Below are positions 36,694 to 47,340 of a stretch of DNA of 64,000 nt, one piece after another. Made by a program: the position numbers and the translations under genes. Where the stretch lies: assembly GCA_049325415.1 (NCBI GenBank), contig JBMOLL010000069.1:1-64000 (forward strand), in the 5' to 3' direction. The stretch comes from JBMOLL01 sp049325415 (GTDB lineage: Bacteria > Bacteroidota > Bacteroidia > Bacteroidales > GCA-2748055). Position 1 is the first letter of the stretch; every line of letters starts with the position of its first letter. The notes below the pieces were generated by a model that was not told the origin of the DNA, searched no databases, and worked only from the letters and a program-made list of their open reading frames with translations.

Positions 36694-38277
36694 TTAGTAT
36701 TGAGGATTCTGATTCATTGGATTTAATTCAATTTCTTTACTGGGTATTGGAAGAAGTTCGTGTTTACCGGCAACAAACTCCGCCATATGACTTTGGACTT
36801 CAGCCGATTCGCCAGCCTTGTAGTTATCCATGACTTCTTTGGCAATGCCCCAGCGACAGAGATCATACCAGCGGTGCCCTTCCATGGCCAGTTCCACTCT
36901 TCTTTCGTGTCTCACGGCAATGATCAGGTCATCTTTCGTATCCGTATATCCATTGTAGTCAGGAAACTCTGGTAAAATTGCTGCATTTCCGTTCCTTGCT
37001 CTGTATCTTACTTCTTCCAGCGCATATTTTGCTCTGCCCAGGTTTCCGGTTTCACAGCAAGCCTCGGCATACATGAGCAAAACATCGGCATACCTGATCT
37101 CTTTGCGGTTGATGGGTCCTCTGGAAGGGTGGGATAATTCGATTGCTGATCCGTTCTCATCATAATATCCGGTTTTTCTATTCAGATACCTGCAGCCCAA
37201 ATAAATCTCCTGTTCGGGATTATCTATCTGTGAATCGGTCGGATTAAGAATAGTGGCGTCCCTCCTGGGATCATTATTTTCGTATTCATCATACAGATTT
37301 TGAGTAGGTTTGTCGAAACCCCAGCCCCCACCTAGTTTTGAAGACCGGGAGCGGGTCAGAATTATACTAAAGGTACCCCGTGTGTAGCCATTACCTCCCT
37401 CTCCGCTAGAACCACCATAATCACCGGTCGGATCGTCAACATACTGAATCTCAAAAACAGATTCACTGCCATTCTCTCCCTCCAGGGTAAAATTGTCGAA
37501 ATAGTCTGCAACAAGCTCGTATTCATGAGAAAGCATAATGCTGTCGCCCCATCGCTCTGCCTCACTGAAATTATGGATATACAGATTTGCTTTCAATAAC
37601 ATGGCCTGTGCTGCACCTTTTGTTGCCCTGCCAAGATCTTCCGCGGGATATGCACTTTTCAGCCATAGCATGTCATTTGCATCCTCCAGATCAGAAATGA
37701 TCAGGGAATAAATATCATCTGTCGTAGCTCTTGGTTGTTGCCAGTCATTCGATGACTCAATGACGAAGTCCACCAACGGGACCCCACCAAATACCCGGAC
37801 CAGATTAAAGTAGTACATAGCTCGCAGAAACTTCAATTCACCGATCAGTCTGGTTTGGACTGCGGCAGACATTTCTCCATCCGGACTCATTTTGGGAATT
37901 TCCCGAAGTCCAAGATTGCACCTTCCAATACCCTGATATTGAGCACGGTAATAATCAAGCAATAGTCCGTTATTTGCAATAGTCTTGAAGTTTTCCAGGT
38001 CATAGGCATCAGCCATATCGCTTATATTCTGTCCTCCCTTCAGAGCATCATCCGACATTACATCCCCAATAAAAAAATAGCTGAAATAGGTATAGTTGTA
38101 CTCCCAGGTCAAGGGTACATAGGCTGCGTTGGTGGCATATATGGCCGTGCTTCCCGTTGAAAAGTAGTCTTCCAGTCCGGTGACTGCCGGTGAAGGTTCG
38201 GTCAACCAAGAATCACATGAATTCATAAAAAGGGTGGTAACCGTCAGTAAAAGAATTATGGTAAATTTTGTTCTCAT
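36694..38277 (-). CDS. SusD/RagB family nutrient-binding outer membrane lipoprotein
   Basis: A 527-residue surface lipoprotein that caps the SusC transporter. The start at 38277 gives a proper lipoprotein signal (MRTKFTIILLLTVTTLFMNS, then Cys21); the longer in-frame start at 38367 would precede the signal. SusD-like TPR helices are visible, e.g. ELKFLRAMYYFNLVRVFGGV, KGAAQAMLLKANLYIHNF, and the C-terminal RHERRVELAMEGHRWYDLCR typical of RagB/SusD. It follows susC by about 34 bases. Confidence 0.96.
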   Translation of the reverse strand: MRTKFTIILLLTVTTLFMNSCDSWLTEPSPAVTGLEDYFSTGSTAIYATNAAYVPLTWEYNYTYFSYFFIGDVMSDDALKGGQNISDMADAYDLENFKTIANNGLLLDYYRAQYQGIGRCNLGLREIPKMSPDGEMSAAVQTRLIGELKFLRAMYYFNLVRVFGGVPLVDFVIESSNDWQQPRATTDDIYSLIISDLEDANDMLWLKSAYPAEDLGRATKGAAQAMLLKANLYIHNFSEAERWGDSIMLSHEYELVADYFDNFTLEGENGSESVFEIQYVDDPTGDYGGSSGEGGNGYTRGTFSIILTRSRSSKLGGGWGFDKPTQNLYDEYENNDPRRDATILNPTDSQIDNPEQEIYLGCRYLNRKTGYYDENGSAIELSHPSRGPINRKEIRYADVLLMYAEACCETGNLGRAKYALEEVRYRARNGNAAILPEFPDYNGYTDTKDDLIIAVRHERRVELAMEGHRWYDLCRWGIAKEVMDNYKAGESAEVQSHMAEFVAGKHELLPIPSKEIELNPMNQNPQY

Positions 38278-38311
38278 TTTCGTAAATATTTCCAATCCAC
38301 TTTTTATTTGC

Positions 38312-41300
38312 TTAGAAATCAAGGTTAACACCAATACTGATGGTCCGGGCTTGTGGATAGTTTCCATAATCTACCCCGCTGCCGATCTCCGGATCATATC
38401 CGGTATATTTGGTAATTGTGATTACGTTATTACCACTCAGGTAGAACCTGCAACGGCTTACGCCGATCTTTTCAGTAATGGAAACAGGAAGGGAATAGCC
38501 CACCTGAATATTTTTAAGACGCAGATAAGCACCGCTCTCGATAAAACGGGAGGAGGTTTCCCTGTTCATCGGGCTACCTGTTGGATTAGGTATTGTACCA
38601 TCGGTGTTAACCAGTTCAGTCCAGTCAATACCATAGGATTCCATGCTGGTTTTCATCACATCGGTATAGTCGATCCAGACATCACGCATTGCTGTGCCCA
38701 GAGTGGCATCGTTTCCAGCCCCTTCTGTTCTGTGTCTGACAGCATTATAAATTTCATTTCCGTAAACTCCCTGAAAGAACAGTTTCAGATCAAAGTTCTT
38801 ATAATCAGCTGAGATGTTCAGACCATAGGTAAGCCATGGAAAAGGATTTCCGAGGTTTGTTTTGTCATAATCATCAATCTTGCCGTCGGGTATCCCTTCT
38901 GGTCCGCTTAGATCGGTATACCGAGCATCGCCGGCATGGGCGCCGATCTCGGTTTCAGAATATGACCATAGGTGGTCAAGGGCTTCCTGATCAGAAGTAT
39001 AGACTCCTTCATACTTATATCCCCAGAATGTATACAATGCGAGGCCTTCATCGCACAGGGTACGATCGCCGTAAACAGGGCTTCCGCCATTCAGAGCAGT
39101 TAATTCATTCTTAATAAAAGAAACGTTACCGCTGATATCATATGAAAAACCGCCCAGGTTGTTCCTGGTTCCCAGTGAAAGTTCAATACCTTTATTCCTT
39201 ACGGTCCCGACATTACTCTGAGGATCAAACCTGTTCCCTGCCTGTGCAGGAGCTTTTACAGACAGGAGCATTTCTTTGGTATCCCTGACAAATCCTTCTA
39301 CATTTCCTTCAACAAGACCTATTCGGGTTTTGAAGCGATAATCTATTCCCGTATTCAGCTGTTCCGTCGTTTCCCATTTTCCCCCCTGATTGGCATATGT
39401 TAGAACTGCGGCTCCGTTAACAAGTTCCTGATTCAGCCCAAAGGGATAACCCGTGAATACATTACTTGTCTCAGTCATATTCGTAACGAAACTGTTGGAT
39501 GCGATCTTGTCATTTCCTATCTGACCCCAGCCAAAGCGCAACTTCATATATTCAAGTGAATTGATGTTCTTCATCCACTCCTCATCACTAATGCGCCAGG
39601 CAAGAGCAAGAGAGGGAAAATATCCCCATACATTTTCGGGGAATTTACTCGAACCGTCAGCTCTGAAGTTCAATGTAACCAGATACTTGCTATTATAGGA
39701 ATAGTGAATCCTGCCCAAGAGGGAGAAAATCCTGGACCTGGCCACGCCATCGCTTGATTCCGTCTTATCTTCAGTTGTTTTTGACAGGTACCAGTTTGAT
39801 TCAACCGGATTCAGTATAGAAGCACCGGATCCGCCCATGCCGTAATATTCATACTGCTCTGTTGTTTGTCCAGCCATAAAGGAAAAACTATGCCTGTCAA
39901 TATCCAGAAGATAGGAGGCAATGTTTTCAATAATCATAGTCCGATAATGTTGCATCTCGCTTGACAGGAAGTTTTTAACTCTCTTGTCGTAGTCGGAATA
40001 CTCATATTCATCTCCAAAGAATCTGTATCTGTTATTAGCCAGGTCCATATTTACTGCCGAACGAAATTTGAAATTCTTAATAGGGGATATCTCCATGAAA
40101 ACATCCCCGACCCAACGTTCCACCGTATTCTCAGGGTGGTTATTTTCTACCATCGAGAAAGGATTGACGACATTCTTAAAATTGGAAGCAGCCGATATCT
40201 GTCCTCCCATATCCTCACCAAGGTTATTAAACGACCCTTCCGGGTAATGGGTGGGATCCCAGGGAGCCATGGCAATAGCTGCAGATAAGATCGAGGCTCC
40301 GGGACTGGAATTATTATGCATGGCATTCCTTCCTTTTGAATTCACAAAAGAGAGATTTTCTCCAACCCTTAGCCATTCGTTAACCTGCATTGAAGAATTG
40401 ACACGCAGGGTAAGTCTTTCATAACTTGAACCGATGATCGTCCCATCCTGATTAAAATAACTGGTACTGATTACATAGTTATTCTTGTTGTCACCACCCG
40501 TAAGTGAGAGATAATAATCCTGTACCAGAGCTTTTCTGAAGACTTCATCCTGCCAGTCGGTTTCAACAGAACCGTAATCCATTCCATAAGGATTGGCTGT
40601 AGTTTGCAACAGAGGAAAATAAGGGGATGTTCCCACATTATCCTTCATCCAGGCATTAAAACCCTGCTGTTGATACTTGGCAATTGAAGATGCTTTGGGG
40701 TTCAACTTTAACAATGTTTCAGCGAATTCATCCCTCTCCATGAGATCAAGTGTTCTCCACCTGTTCTGGATACCGGCGTACGAATTGAAAGTCACTTTTG
40801 CTTTTCCTTCTTTTCCGCTTTTTGTGGTTACAAGAATTACCCCGTTGGCCCCTCTGGAACCGTATATCGCCGTGGATGAAGCATCCTTGAGGATCTCCAT
40901 GCTTTCAATGTCGTTAGGACTTAAGAAGGATATATCTTCGGTTATAATGCCATCGATCACATAAATCGGTGAACTGTTATTGACCGTACCGATACCCCGG
41001 ATACGCACCACAGCAGCCTGGCCCGGCTGCCCGCTACTTGCATTCACAGTGACACCAGCCACTTTTCCCTGAAGTGCCTGATCAAGACTTGACGCCGGTG
41101 TTTTCTGCAGGTCTTCTGCCTTGACTGATGAAACAGCTCCCGTAAGATCACTCTTCTTCATTGTGGCATATCCCACAGCAACTATTTCCTCCAAGGCATA
41201 TGCATCCGTTTCAAGCACCAGATCTATGACAGTATTGTTCCCGGTAATTTTTCTCTCCACACTTTTGTATCCTATCATTGATATCACCAGGGTACTGTTT

Positions 41301-41497
41301 GGCGGAACACTGATCCTGAACTCTCCGTTGATACCGGTAATGGTGCCCCTGGAATTCTCTTTTACAACTACATTTGCACCGATAAGCGGGAGCTTGTCAT
41401 CTCCTCCGATTATCTTTCCGGATACAGACCAGGTCTCCTGTGCCAACAGGGGCAGGAAACTAAGAAATGCCAAAACAAAGAATAAAAGTTTTTTCAT
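38312..41497 (-). CDS. SusC/RagA family TonB-linked outer membrane transporter
   Basis: A 1061-residue barrel with signal peptide (1-19). An N-terminal carboxypeptidase-regulatory-like domain (about 23-105, GANVVVKENSRGTITGINGE) is followed by the SusC box and plug (VGYATMKKSDLTGAVSSV, then IRGIGTVNNSSPIYVIDGI) and a 22-strand barrel ending GVNLDF. It imports oligosaccharides with SusD. First of the susC-susD-SGBP unit, it is preceded by a 234-base region with the terminator of the upstream T9SS gene. Closest functional inference from neighbours: beta-1,3-glucan. Confidence 0.97.
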   Translation of the reverse strand: MKKLLFFVLAFLSFLPLLAQETWSVSGKIIGGDDKLPLIGANVVVKENSRGTITGINGEFRISVPPNSTLVISMIGYKSVERKITGNNTVIDLVLETDAYALEEIVAVGYATMKKSDLTGAVSSVKAEDLQKTPASSLDQALQGKVAGVTVNASSGQPGQAAVVRIRGIGTVNNSSPIYVIDGIITEDISFLSPNDIESMEILKDASSTAIYGSRGANGVILVTTKSGKEGKAKVTFNSYAGIQNRWRTLDLMERDEFAETLLKLNPKASSIAKYQQQGFNAWMKDNVGTSPYFPLLQTTANPYGMDYGSVETDWQDEVFRKALVQDYYLSLTGGDNKNNYVISTSYFNQDGTIIGSSYERLTLRVNSSMQVNEWLRVGENLSFVNSKGRNAMHNNSSPGASILSAAIAMAPWDPTHYPEGSFNNLGEDMGGQISAASNFKNVVNPFSMVENNHPENTVERWVGDVFMEISPIKNFKFRSAVNMDLANNRYRFFGDEYEYSDYDKRVKNFLSSEMQHYRTMIIENIASYLLDIDRHSFSFMAGQTTEQYEYYGMGGSGASILNPVESNWYLSKTTEDKTESSDGVARSRIFSLLGRIHYSYNSKYLVTLNFRADGSSKFPENVWGYFPSLALAWRISDEEWMKNINSLEYMKLRFGWGQIGNDKIASNSFVTNMTETSNVFTGYPFGLNQELVNGAAVLTYANQGGKWETTEQLNTGIDYRFKTRIGLVEGNVEGFVRDTKEMLLSVKAPAQAGNRFDPQSNVGTVRNKGIELSLGTRNNLGGFSYDISGNVSFIKNELTALNGGSPVYGDRTLCDEGLALYTFWGYKYEGVYTSDQEALDHLWSYSETEIGAHAGDARYTDLSGPEGIPDGKIDDYDKTNLGNPFPWLTYGLNISADYKNFDLKLFFQGVYGNEIYNAVRHRTEGAGNDATLGTAMRDVWIDYTDVMKTSMESYGIDWTELVNTDGTIPNPTGSPMNRETSSRFIESGAYLRLKNIQVGYSLPVSITEKIGVSRCRFYLSGNNVITITKYTGYDPEIGSGVDYGNYPQARTISIGVNLDF

Positions 41498-41686
41498 GTT
41501 TTTTCTTTAACGCATGTCCTGCTCTCCTGGATGGATGAGCCTTTCAAAAAAATCCAGTTCTTCTTTTTATGTCAACTGATTGTTTTTACATATGCCGTCA
41601 GAAGTGATCCGGACATGATCATTTACTTTCTGAATGAGAAAAAATTCGCGACTGTAATGCAAATTCTCTGATCCACGGGTGGAAGA

Positions 41687-41717
41687 ATAAAAGCCGGAGT
41701 AGGACCGGCTTTTATTC
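41687..41717 (-). terminator. intrinsic terminator of the T9SS protein gene
   Basis: Perfect 12-base arms at 41687-41698 and 41706-41717 (core aaaagccgg/ccggctttt) with a 7-nt loop. It is 14 bases past the stop of the T9SS-secreted protein gene, and A/T-rich ends make it effective in both directions. It separates this gene from the susC transcript. Confidence 0.8.
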
Positions 41718-41731
41718 CATTCACAATAAAC

Positions 41732-44224
41732 TTATTTAACAACAAGCTTTATTGTTTCCATCTGACCATTTACCTGGGCTTTAACAATATAAAGTCCTCC
41801 TTTCAATGGCTGAATATCAAGTGAACCTTCGGGTGAATCTGGCATGAAATTCAGAACATTTCTTCCGCTGATATCAAAAATACTTAATGACTCAACAGAA
41901 CAGGATGCTTTGAACCAGAGTTTATCAGAAGCCGGGTTCGGGTAGAAGGTTAATTCACTTTCGGTAAAATCTTCCATCCCGACCGGTGCAAATTCGAAAT
42001 TCAGAGTATAGGTCCTGGTTGTAACACCATCAGCTGCAGTAACCAGCACTGTAGTTGTTCCTGGAAGGCTGGTAGCATCTGTTATGGAAACCGTAGCATT
42101 ATCGTTGGTGGTGGATGCTTCTACAACTGGAATATTGGTTGTTCCATTACCCAACAAGCAGGTATAGTCAGTTATTGCTGCATCAAAACCGTTAACGGTT
42201 TTACCATCCACTTTAAGGTTTCTTAAGGTTGCATCTGTTGCCGGATTAACCTTAAAGAAATAGAAGTTATCAAAGTATACCGTTCCGTTTCCAACAACTT
42301 TAAACTGGTAAGCAGCAGTAAGATCCCGGCCTGCGCTTGAATATACATTCATCGGGATATCCACACTGTTCCAGGTATTAAAGGTAATACCCTTTTGGGT
42401 AGCTATATTATAGGAATTCTCACCGGCGGCAATCAGGAATATTTCCAGTGCTGTTGCATCACCAGTAAAGAAATCCACATGTAAATATTCCATTTCTGAT
42501 ACATCAGTCGGATTCGGATAATCCATACCCTGATAATTCAACCGGGCATACTTGAGGGTGTTATTCGACTCGATCTGGAATTCCGTCACGATAGTTTCCT
42601 GTCCCCAGTTAGGATTGACATTGGTGGCAATACTGTTATATGCATCGCCATATACAGAGATGACAAAATCTGCATCTTTATCCGGGGTCGGAGCTGCTAC
42701 CGGAGGAATGGTTGTAGTAAATTCCACCGTATAGGTAGCTGTTACCGTCTGGTCGTATGAAGTAACCACAATAGTGGTTTTTCCCGGCATACCTTCAGCC
42801 GGAGTAATGACATAAGTAGCGCCTGGATCGGTTGTTGTAACAGCAATTTCCGGAACAGTTGTAGTACCGTACGGAAAATCAAGAATATAACTATCTCTAG
42901 CAGTGTTGAAACCACTAATGGTTATACCATCAACGGTCAGGTCAGCAAGAGTCACATCCTGACCGGAAAGTGTTGGTATCTTCCAATAAAAGATGTTATC
43001 CAAATAAACGGTATTTGTGCCCTGAATCTTTAACTGGTATGCCTGGGTCAGGTCGCGTGTGGCATCATAATAGTCAAGCGGAATGTTAATACTAGTCCAC
43101 TGATTTAGAACCAAACCTTTCTTCAGCTTCACATTATATAATGTTTCGCCTTCTTTGGTAATCAGAGAAACATAAAATGATGCAGAATTTGTTGTGAAAT
43201 AATCAAGATGCAAACTATCATACCCAGAAAGATCTGTTACATTATACTCCATTCCCATATAATTTAATTTATAGTACTTCAGAGTATTATTCCCTTCAAG
43301 CTGGATTTCACTGGCAATAGTATTCTGACTCCAATTAGGGAACATATCCGTTGCAATAGAGGTGAATGCATCGCTGTAAATGGAAACCACATCGCGGGGA
43401 GCATTCGTAGGACTGGGTGCAGCAGTCGGAGGTACGGTAGCCTGGATGTTTACCTTATATGTCCGAGTTTTGGACAAATCTGCAGAATTCACCACAACAG
43501 TAGCTGATCCAGGCAAAGCTGTGGCCTGAGTAATAACCGTTGTAGCTGTCGGGCTGCTTGTTGTCGCAGAAACAGTCGGAATTGTTGTAGTCCCGCTGGC
43601 TAAATCGGCAAGATAGGTAAAGGTCCTTGGAGCAAATCCGGCAACTGTGACACCATCTACGGTCAGATTACTCAAGGTAAAGTCATTAGCTTCTGTGGTA
43701 GGATCTTTCCAGAAATAAAGGTTATCCAGATAAATGGTTCCGTCACCTTCAGTTTTAAACTGAAAGGCATTGGCAAGGTTTAAAGTGGAGAAATAACTTA
43801 ACGGAATATCTACACTTACCCACTGATCTTTTATTATCCCCAGTGTGGTACCAATATTATATGCTTTTTCGTTTCCGGTAACCACAATGGTAAATTTGAA
43901 TGTAGCAGCATCTGAGGTGTAATAATCCAGATGTACGTATTCAAGGTAGTTAATATCAGATTTGAAATACTGCAGGCCCATGTAGGTCAGGTTAGCGTAC
44001 TTCAGGGTTTTGTTGGATTCGATCTGAATCTCGGAAGCCGAAGTGGACTGACCCCAGTCGGGGAACAGAATCTCAGTAATACTTGTATAGGCATCGCTGT
44101 AAACAGACAAAACGTCTTCTGCGGCCTTGTTGGGGACTGGTGCAGGCACAGTTGGATCCTGTGAATGCAGTGTGGTACCAGCGAATAGCAAAAGTACCAA
44201 TAAAGGAGTAATCTTTTTTAGCAT
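41732..44224 (-). CDS. T9SS-secreted protein with three CBM-like/cadherin-like repeat units
   Basis: An 830-residue protein from ATG 44224; the signal peptide is MLKKITPLLVLLLFAG and an upstream start would add a second hydrophobic run. Three units each pair a galactose-binding-like beta-sandwich of about 140 residues with an 80-residue cadherin-like beta-sandwich. The first part of each unit begins VLSVYSDAYTSI, VVSIYSDAFTSI or VISVYGDAYNSI and ends in YLDNLYFWK-like sequence. The second begins LTVDGVTV. The last 75 residues are a type A T9SS sorting domain (LTFYPNPASDKLWF). Such sandwiches occur in laminarin enzymes; this protein has no catalytic domain and is probably a secreted glycan binder. 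Confidence 0.8.
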   Translation of the reverse strand: MLKKITPLLVLLLFAGTTLHSQDPTVPAPVPNKAAEDVLSVYSDAYTSITEILFPDWGQSTSASEIQIESNKTLKYANLTYMGLQYFKSDINYLEYVHLDYYTSDAATFKFTIVVTGNEKAYNIGTTLGIIKDQWVSVDIPLSYFSTLNLANAFQFKTEGDGTIYLDNLYFWKDPTTEANDFTLSNLTVDGVTVAGFAPRTFTYLADLASGTTTIPTVSATTSSPTATTVITQATALPGSATVVVNSADLSKTRTYKVNIQATVPPTAAPSPTNAPRDVVSIYSDAFTSIATDMFPNWSQNTIASEIQLEGNNTLKYYKLNYMGMEYNVTDLSGYDSLHLDYFTTNSASFYVSLITKEGETLYNVKLKKGLVLNQWTSINIPLDYYDATRDLTQAYQLKIQGTNTVYLDNIFYWKIPTLSGQDVTLADLTVDGITISGFNTARDSYILDFPYGTTTVPEIAVTTTDPGATYVITPAEGMPGKTTIVVTSYDQTVTATYTVEFTTTIPPVAAPTPDKDADFVISVYGDAYNSIATNVNPNWGQETIVTEFQIESNNTLKYARLNYQGMDYPNPTDVSEMEYLHVDFFTGDATALEIFLIAAGENSYNIATQKGITFNTWNSVDIPMNVYSSAGRDLTAAYQFKVVGNGTVYFDNFYFFKVNPATDATLRNLKVDGKTVNGFDAAITDYTCLLGNGTTNIPVVEASTTNDNATVSITDATSLPGTTTVLVTAADGVTTRTYTLNFEFAPVGMEDFTESELTFYPNPASDKLWFKASCSVESLSIFDISGRNVLNFMPDSPEGSLDIQPLKGGLYIVKAQVNGQMETIKLVVK

Positions 44225-44422
44225 AGCTGCGATTTTGTTTGTTAATAATAGAAGAAGTGTAATTGCCATGAGAAATTGCAGGTGCAAGCTTAACCAGGAT
44301 TATTCCTGATACAAAAAAAAATATGTCGACTAATTCTCAACGCTTGTCCAAAAGAACACAACAAATATGCAACAAGCAGAATTATCTGTCTGGTTAACTG
44401 AATATTACAAGCGCAAAAAAAA

Positions 44423-47113
44423 TCAGAAATCCCTGATGAACTGATTCAGATCTGTAGAATGGTCCAGAGCCAGTTTCTTGCGGAGACGATAGCGGTTCGT
44501 GTCAAGGCTGCGCTGGGATATGTTCATTAAATTGGATATTTCCTTGTTATCAAGATTTATCCTGATAAAGGACAAGATCCTGATATCGTTGGATGTGAGA
44601 TCTGGATATTGATTGGTCAGACGACTGATAAAGTCCTGATGAATTTCAGAGAAAAGTTTATGAAATAGGAATTCCTTTTTTTCATTATCCACTTCATCAG
44701 CGATCCGGTTTGCCCAGTTCATGGCTTCTTTGTTCCGCATGGATTCCAGACCTGATTTGAGTCTGATGAGAAATTCGTTTTTATGGCTGATAATTTCGAT
44801 ATATTGCAGAAGCTGCTCGTTCTTTAGGCTAAGGGTTTTCTGAGATTCACATTCTTTGTACAACTGCTTTTGCTTTTTCAATTTACGTTCACTTACCCTT
44901 GAGATCAGAAAATAGGTTCCAAAGATCCAGCCCAGAAAAAACAGAGCATAGGGAAGAGCCATCCAGCTTTCCTGAAACCATTGCTTTTCTACAGAAAATG
45001 ACAGCGATGCATCTTCGACCAGACCTCCATTGATCCTGCTCTGCAGATACAGTTGGTATCTTCCGCCTTTTACCTGTGGGTAGAAAGCTTCCATATATCT
45101 TGAATTCCATTCCGACCATTCTTTCTCAAGCGGCTCCAACCGGTATCTGTACTCAACCACACTGTATTCTGATTTGTTAATACTGAACCGGAACCGCAGA
45201 TCCTTATTCCGTTTTGAAAGGTGGATCCCTTCCATGGGATAAGGATAAAACCACTGACGATGACCTTCATTCAGTACAGTCATGGAAGAGATCACAGGCT
45301 GGCTGGATTTTTTATATCTGCTATTATAAAGTATATTAAAAGTGGTTACTCCCCGGTCGGTTGCCAATCGTAACATGTTTCCGTTCAAATCAAGGAACTC
45401 ATAAACAGACACTATCTGAGTATTAAGAGAACGAAGACCTGTATTAAATGAGTGTATGATCCCATCAGGCAAGAGTACATAGAGTTTTACTTCACCTCCC
45501 TGAATAAAGGCAACTGCATTCCCCTCAGGACTAAAATCCAGTGCAGCTATATTTTCCCCTTTGACAATGTTTAAAAGTGGATGGTCAGGTACATAGAATC
45601 CCACTTCATTGTACTTTAGGAGGCTTTTTTCGTTACTGAAATATATTCCGCTTCCTGTTTCAAAAACCCGGGTTATGCCCTTCATTTCTTCCTTTTTCAC
45701 GGATCGATCCTGGTTCATACAAATCTTATAGATTGATCCCTTATAGACATCTGCCCAAATGCAAGTATTTGCCTCATCATAAATCAAACGGTAATTACCC
45801 CAGATACTCAGGTTATCCTCTGATATGAACTGGTTGCCCTGCTTTCGGAGTAAAATAACACCCTGATAGGTCGAACCCAGATAATAATCTGTGCCTTCAA
45901 AGTGAGCAAAATCAAGGAACCCGGAGAATTCACACCGAGGTACAAAACTCCCTTGCTCCAATTTGAACAAACCCCGGTTATGACAGATATAGAGTTCCTT
46001 ATCAATACTCCGGATATTCCAGGTCTGACCGCCAGTTCCTTCAATAAAACTAAAGTCTTCTTCATCTTCGGAACAAAAGAGCCCCTTATTTGTGGCCAGA
46101 TATGTTTTTCCTCCTATATCCTTAACTGAATAGGTAGCTCCACCTTCAAATATCGGGTTTATAGGGCTTTGCAATTCAACTTTTGCAATACCATAATCCA
46201 GGCCTAACCATACATTTCCCAATTCGTCCTGTTTCATCGAAAGCACAGTATTATCAATCAGACCCTGTTCTGTGCGGATCCACTTAATAATCGATCCATT
46301 ATTGTCCAGTTGCACAAAGCCCTTGGTAACCGTGCCCAGGCAAAAGGTCTCATTGTCGTAGCTCATCCCTGTAAACAATGCCCCTTCCGAAAGTTCTCCT
46401 GGTAATTCAACCGGCGATATATCTGTTCCGTTAAATGAAAAAACCTTACCGCTAAACATGATGATATACAGAATATCATTATGGACAAACATATCCCGGA
46501 TCTCGTGATTAACAAAAAGGTTGGTCTGGAAAACACTTTTAAAAGAAAGTGAATCCATATACCCAACCTGTCCGTCCCTAAGGGTCACCCATATTTTTCC
46601 ATTCCAGTTGACAATAGTCCAGATACCCTCATTCAGAATTGTTGAATGTATCGATTGATCAGATTTATTATACTGTATTATAGTATTTTCCGACTGGAAG
46701 TAGATCTGGTTGCCTACAGCGGCAATATCCCAGACCATTTCTCCATTCAAGATACCAAGATTGTGATAGACAAGATCGCCACGAATCTTGGTGAAATATC
46801 CATACTCATTTCCGCCGCACCAGACAGTGTCATTTTTTGTGTAAACAGCCCGTACTGGTCCGGGTTCATTCATGGTAACTAACCCCCATTCTCCAAAAAC
46901 GTTAAAAAGGAGACCATCCGAATTTCCGAAATAAACAACCCCGTGTTCATCGATATCAACATCCCAGTTCTGCCGTCCTGCATTATATGCATTCTTGTCA
47001 TAACTGTTGATTCTGATAATATTGGCATTTGCCAGGATACCCTGAACAAAAGTTACCAGAAGAATAAAAAGCAAAATACTATACTTTCCAGCGTTCCCCA
47101 TGACAGTTGACAA
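44423..47113 (-). CDS. SusR-like regulator: Reg_prop/Y_Y_Y ectodomain, one TM, LuxR-like HTH
   Basis: An 896-residue one-component membrane regulator. After a signal/anchor (about 10-28) come Reg_prop beta-propeller blades (residues 30-600, e.g. DELGNVWLGLDYGIAKVEL). A Y_Y_Y domain follows (about 620-705, RYRLEPLEKEWSEWNSRYME), then a transmembrane helix (about 712-735), a coiled coil, and a C-terminal LuxR-like HTH (about 830-896: LTSNDIRILSFIRINLDNKE, then ISNLMNISQRSLDTNRYRLR). No histidine kinase or receiver is present, so ligand binding outside is coupled directly to DNA binding, as in SusR. It lies first in the locus and likely activates it. Confidence 0.88.
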   Translation of the reverse strand: MSTVMGNAGKYSILLFILLVTFVQGILANANIIRINSYDKNAYNAGRQNWDVDIDEHGVVYFGNSDGLLFNVFGEWGLVTMNEPGPVRAVYTKNDTVWCGGNEYGYFTKIRGDLVYHNLGILNGEMVWDIAAVGNQIYFQSENTIIQYNKSDQSIHSTILNEGIWTIVNWNGKIWVTLRDGQVGYMDSLSFKSVFQTNLFVNHEIRDMFVHNDILYIIMFSGKVFSFNGTDISPVELPGELSEGALFTGMSYDNETFCLGTVTKGFVQLDNNGSIIKWIRTEQGLIDNTVLSMKQDELGNVWLGLDYGIAKVELQSPINPIFEGGATYSVKDIGGKTYLATNKGLFCSEDEEDFSFIEGTGGQTWNIRSIDKELYICHNRGLFKLEQGSFVPRCEFSGFLDFAHFEGTDYYLGSTYQGVILLRKQGNQFISEDNLSIWGNYRLIYDEANTCIWADVYKGSIYKICMNQDRSVKKEEMKGITRVFETGSGIYFSNEKSLLKYNEVGFYVPDHPLLNIVKGENIAALDFSPEGNAVAFIQGGEVKLYVLLPDGIIHSFNTGLRSLNTQIVSVYEFLDLNGNMLRLATDRGVTTFNILYNSRYKKSSQPVISSMTVLNEGHRQWFYPYPMEGIHLSKRNKDLRFRFSINKSEYSVVEYRYRLEPLEKEWSEWNSRYMEAFYPQVKGGRYQLYLQSRINGGLVEDASLSFSVEKQWFQESWMALPYALFFLGWIFGTYFLISRVSERKLKKQKQLYKECESQKTLSLKNEQLLQYIEIISHKNEFLIRLKSGLESMRNKEAMNWANRIADEVDNEKKEFLFHKLFSEIHQDFISRLTNQYPDLTSNDIRILSFIRINLDNKEISNLMNISQRSLDTNRYRLRKKLALDHSTDLNQFIRDF

Positions 47114-47340
47114 AGCTAATCATAAGTTGCAAAACCTCTTTGAGTTTCCCTAACTATTTCATCACTCCCTCTAACTGGAGAGAATTTGAACAAAGCATTT
47201 CCATCTGTGGATTCATTTTGCACTGAATATTTTGACTTTCCAAACGGGAACTGCTTAAATTCAGTTGCTAACAAAGGAATTACCAAAAAAAATCCTATAT
47301 TCAAAGTGTGGTTCCAGAAAACAGACCAGATTCCGAATCC

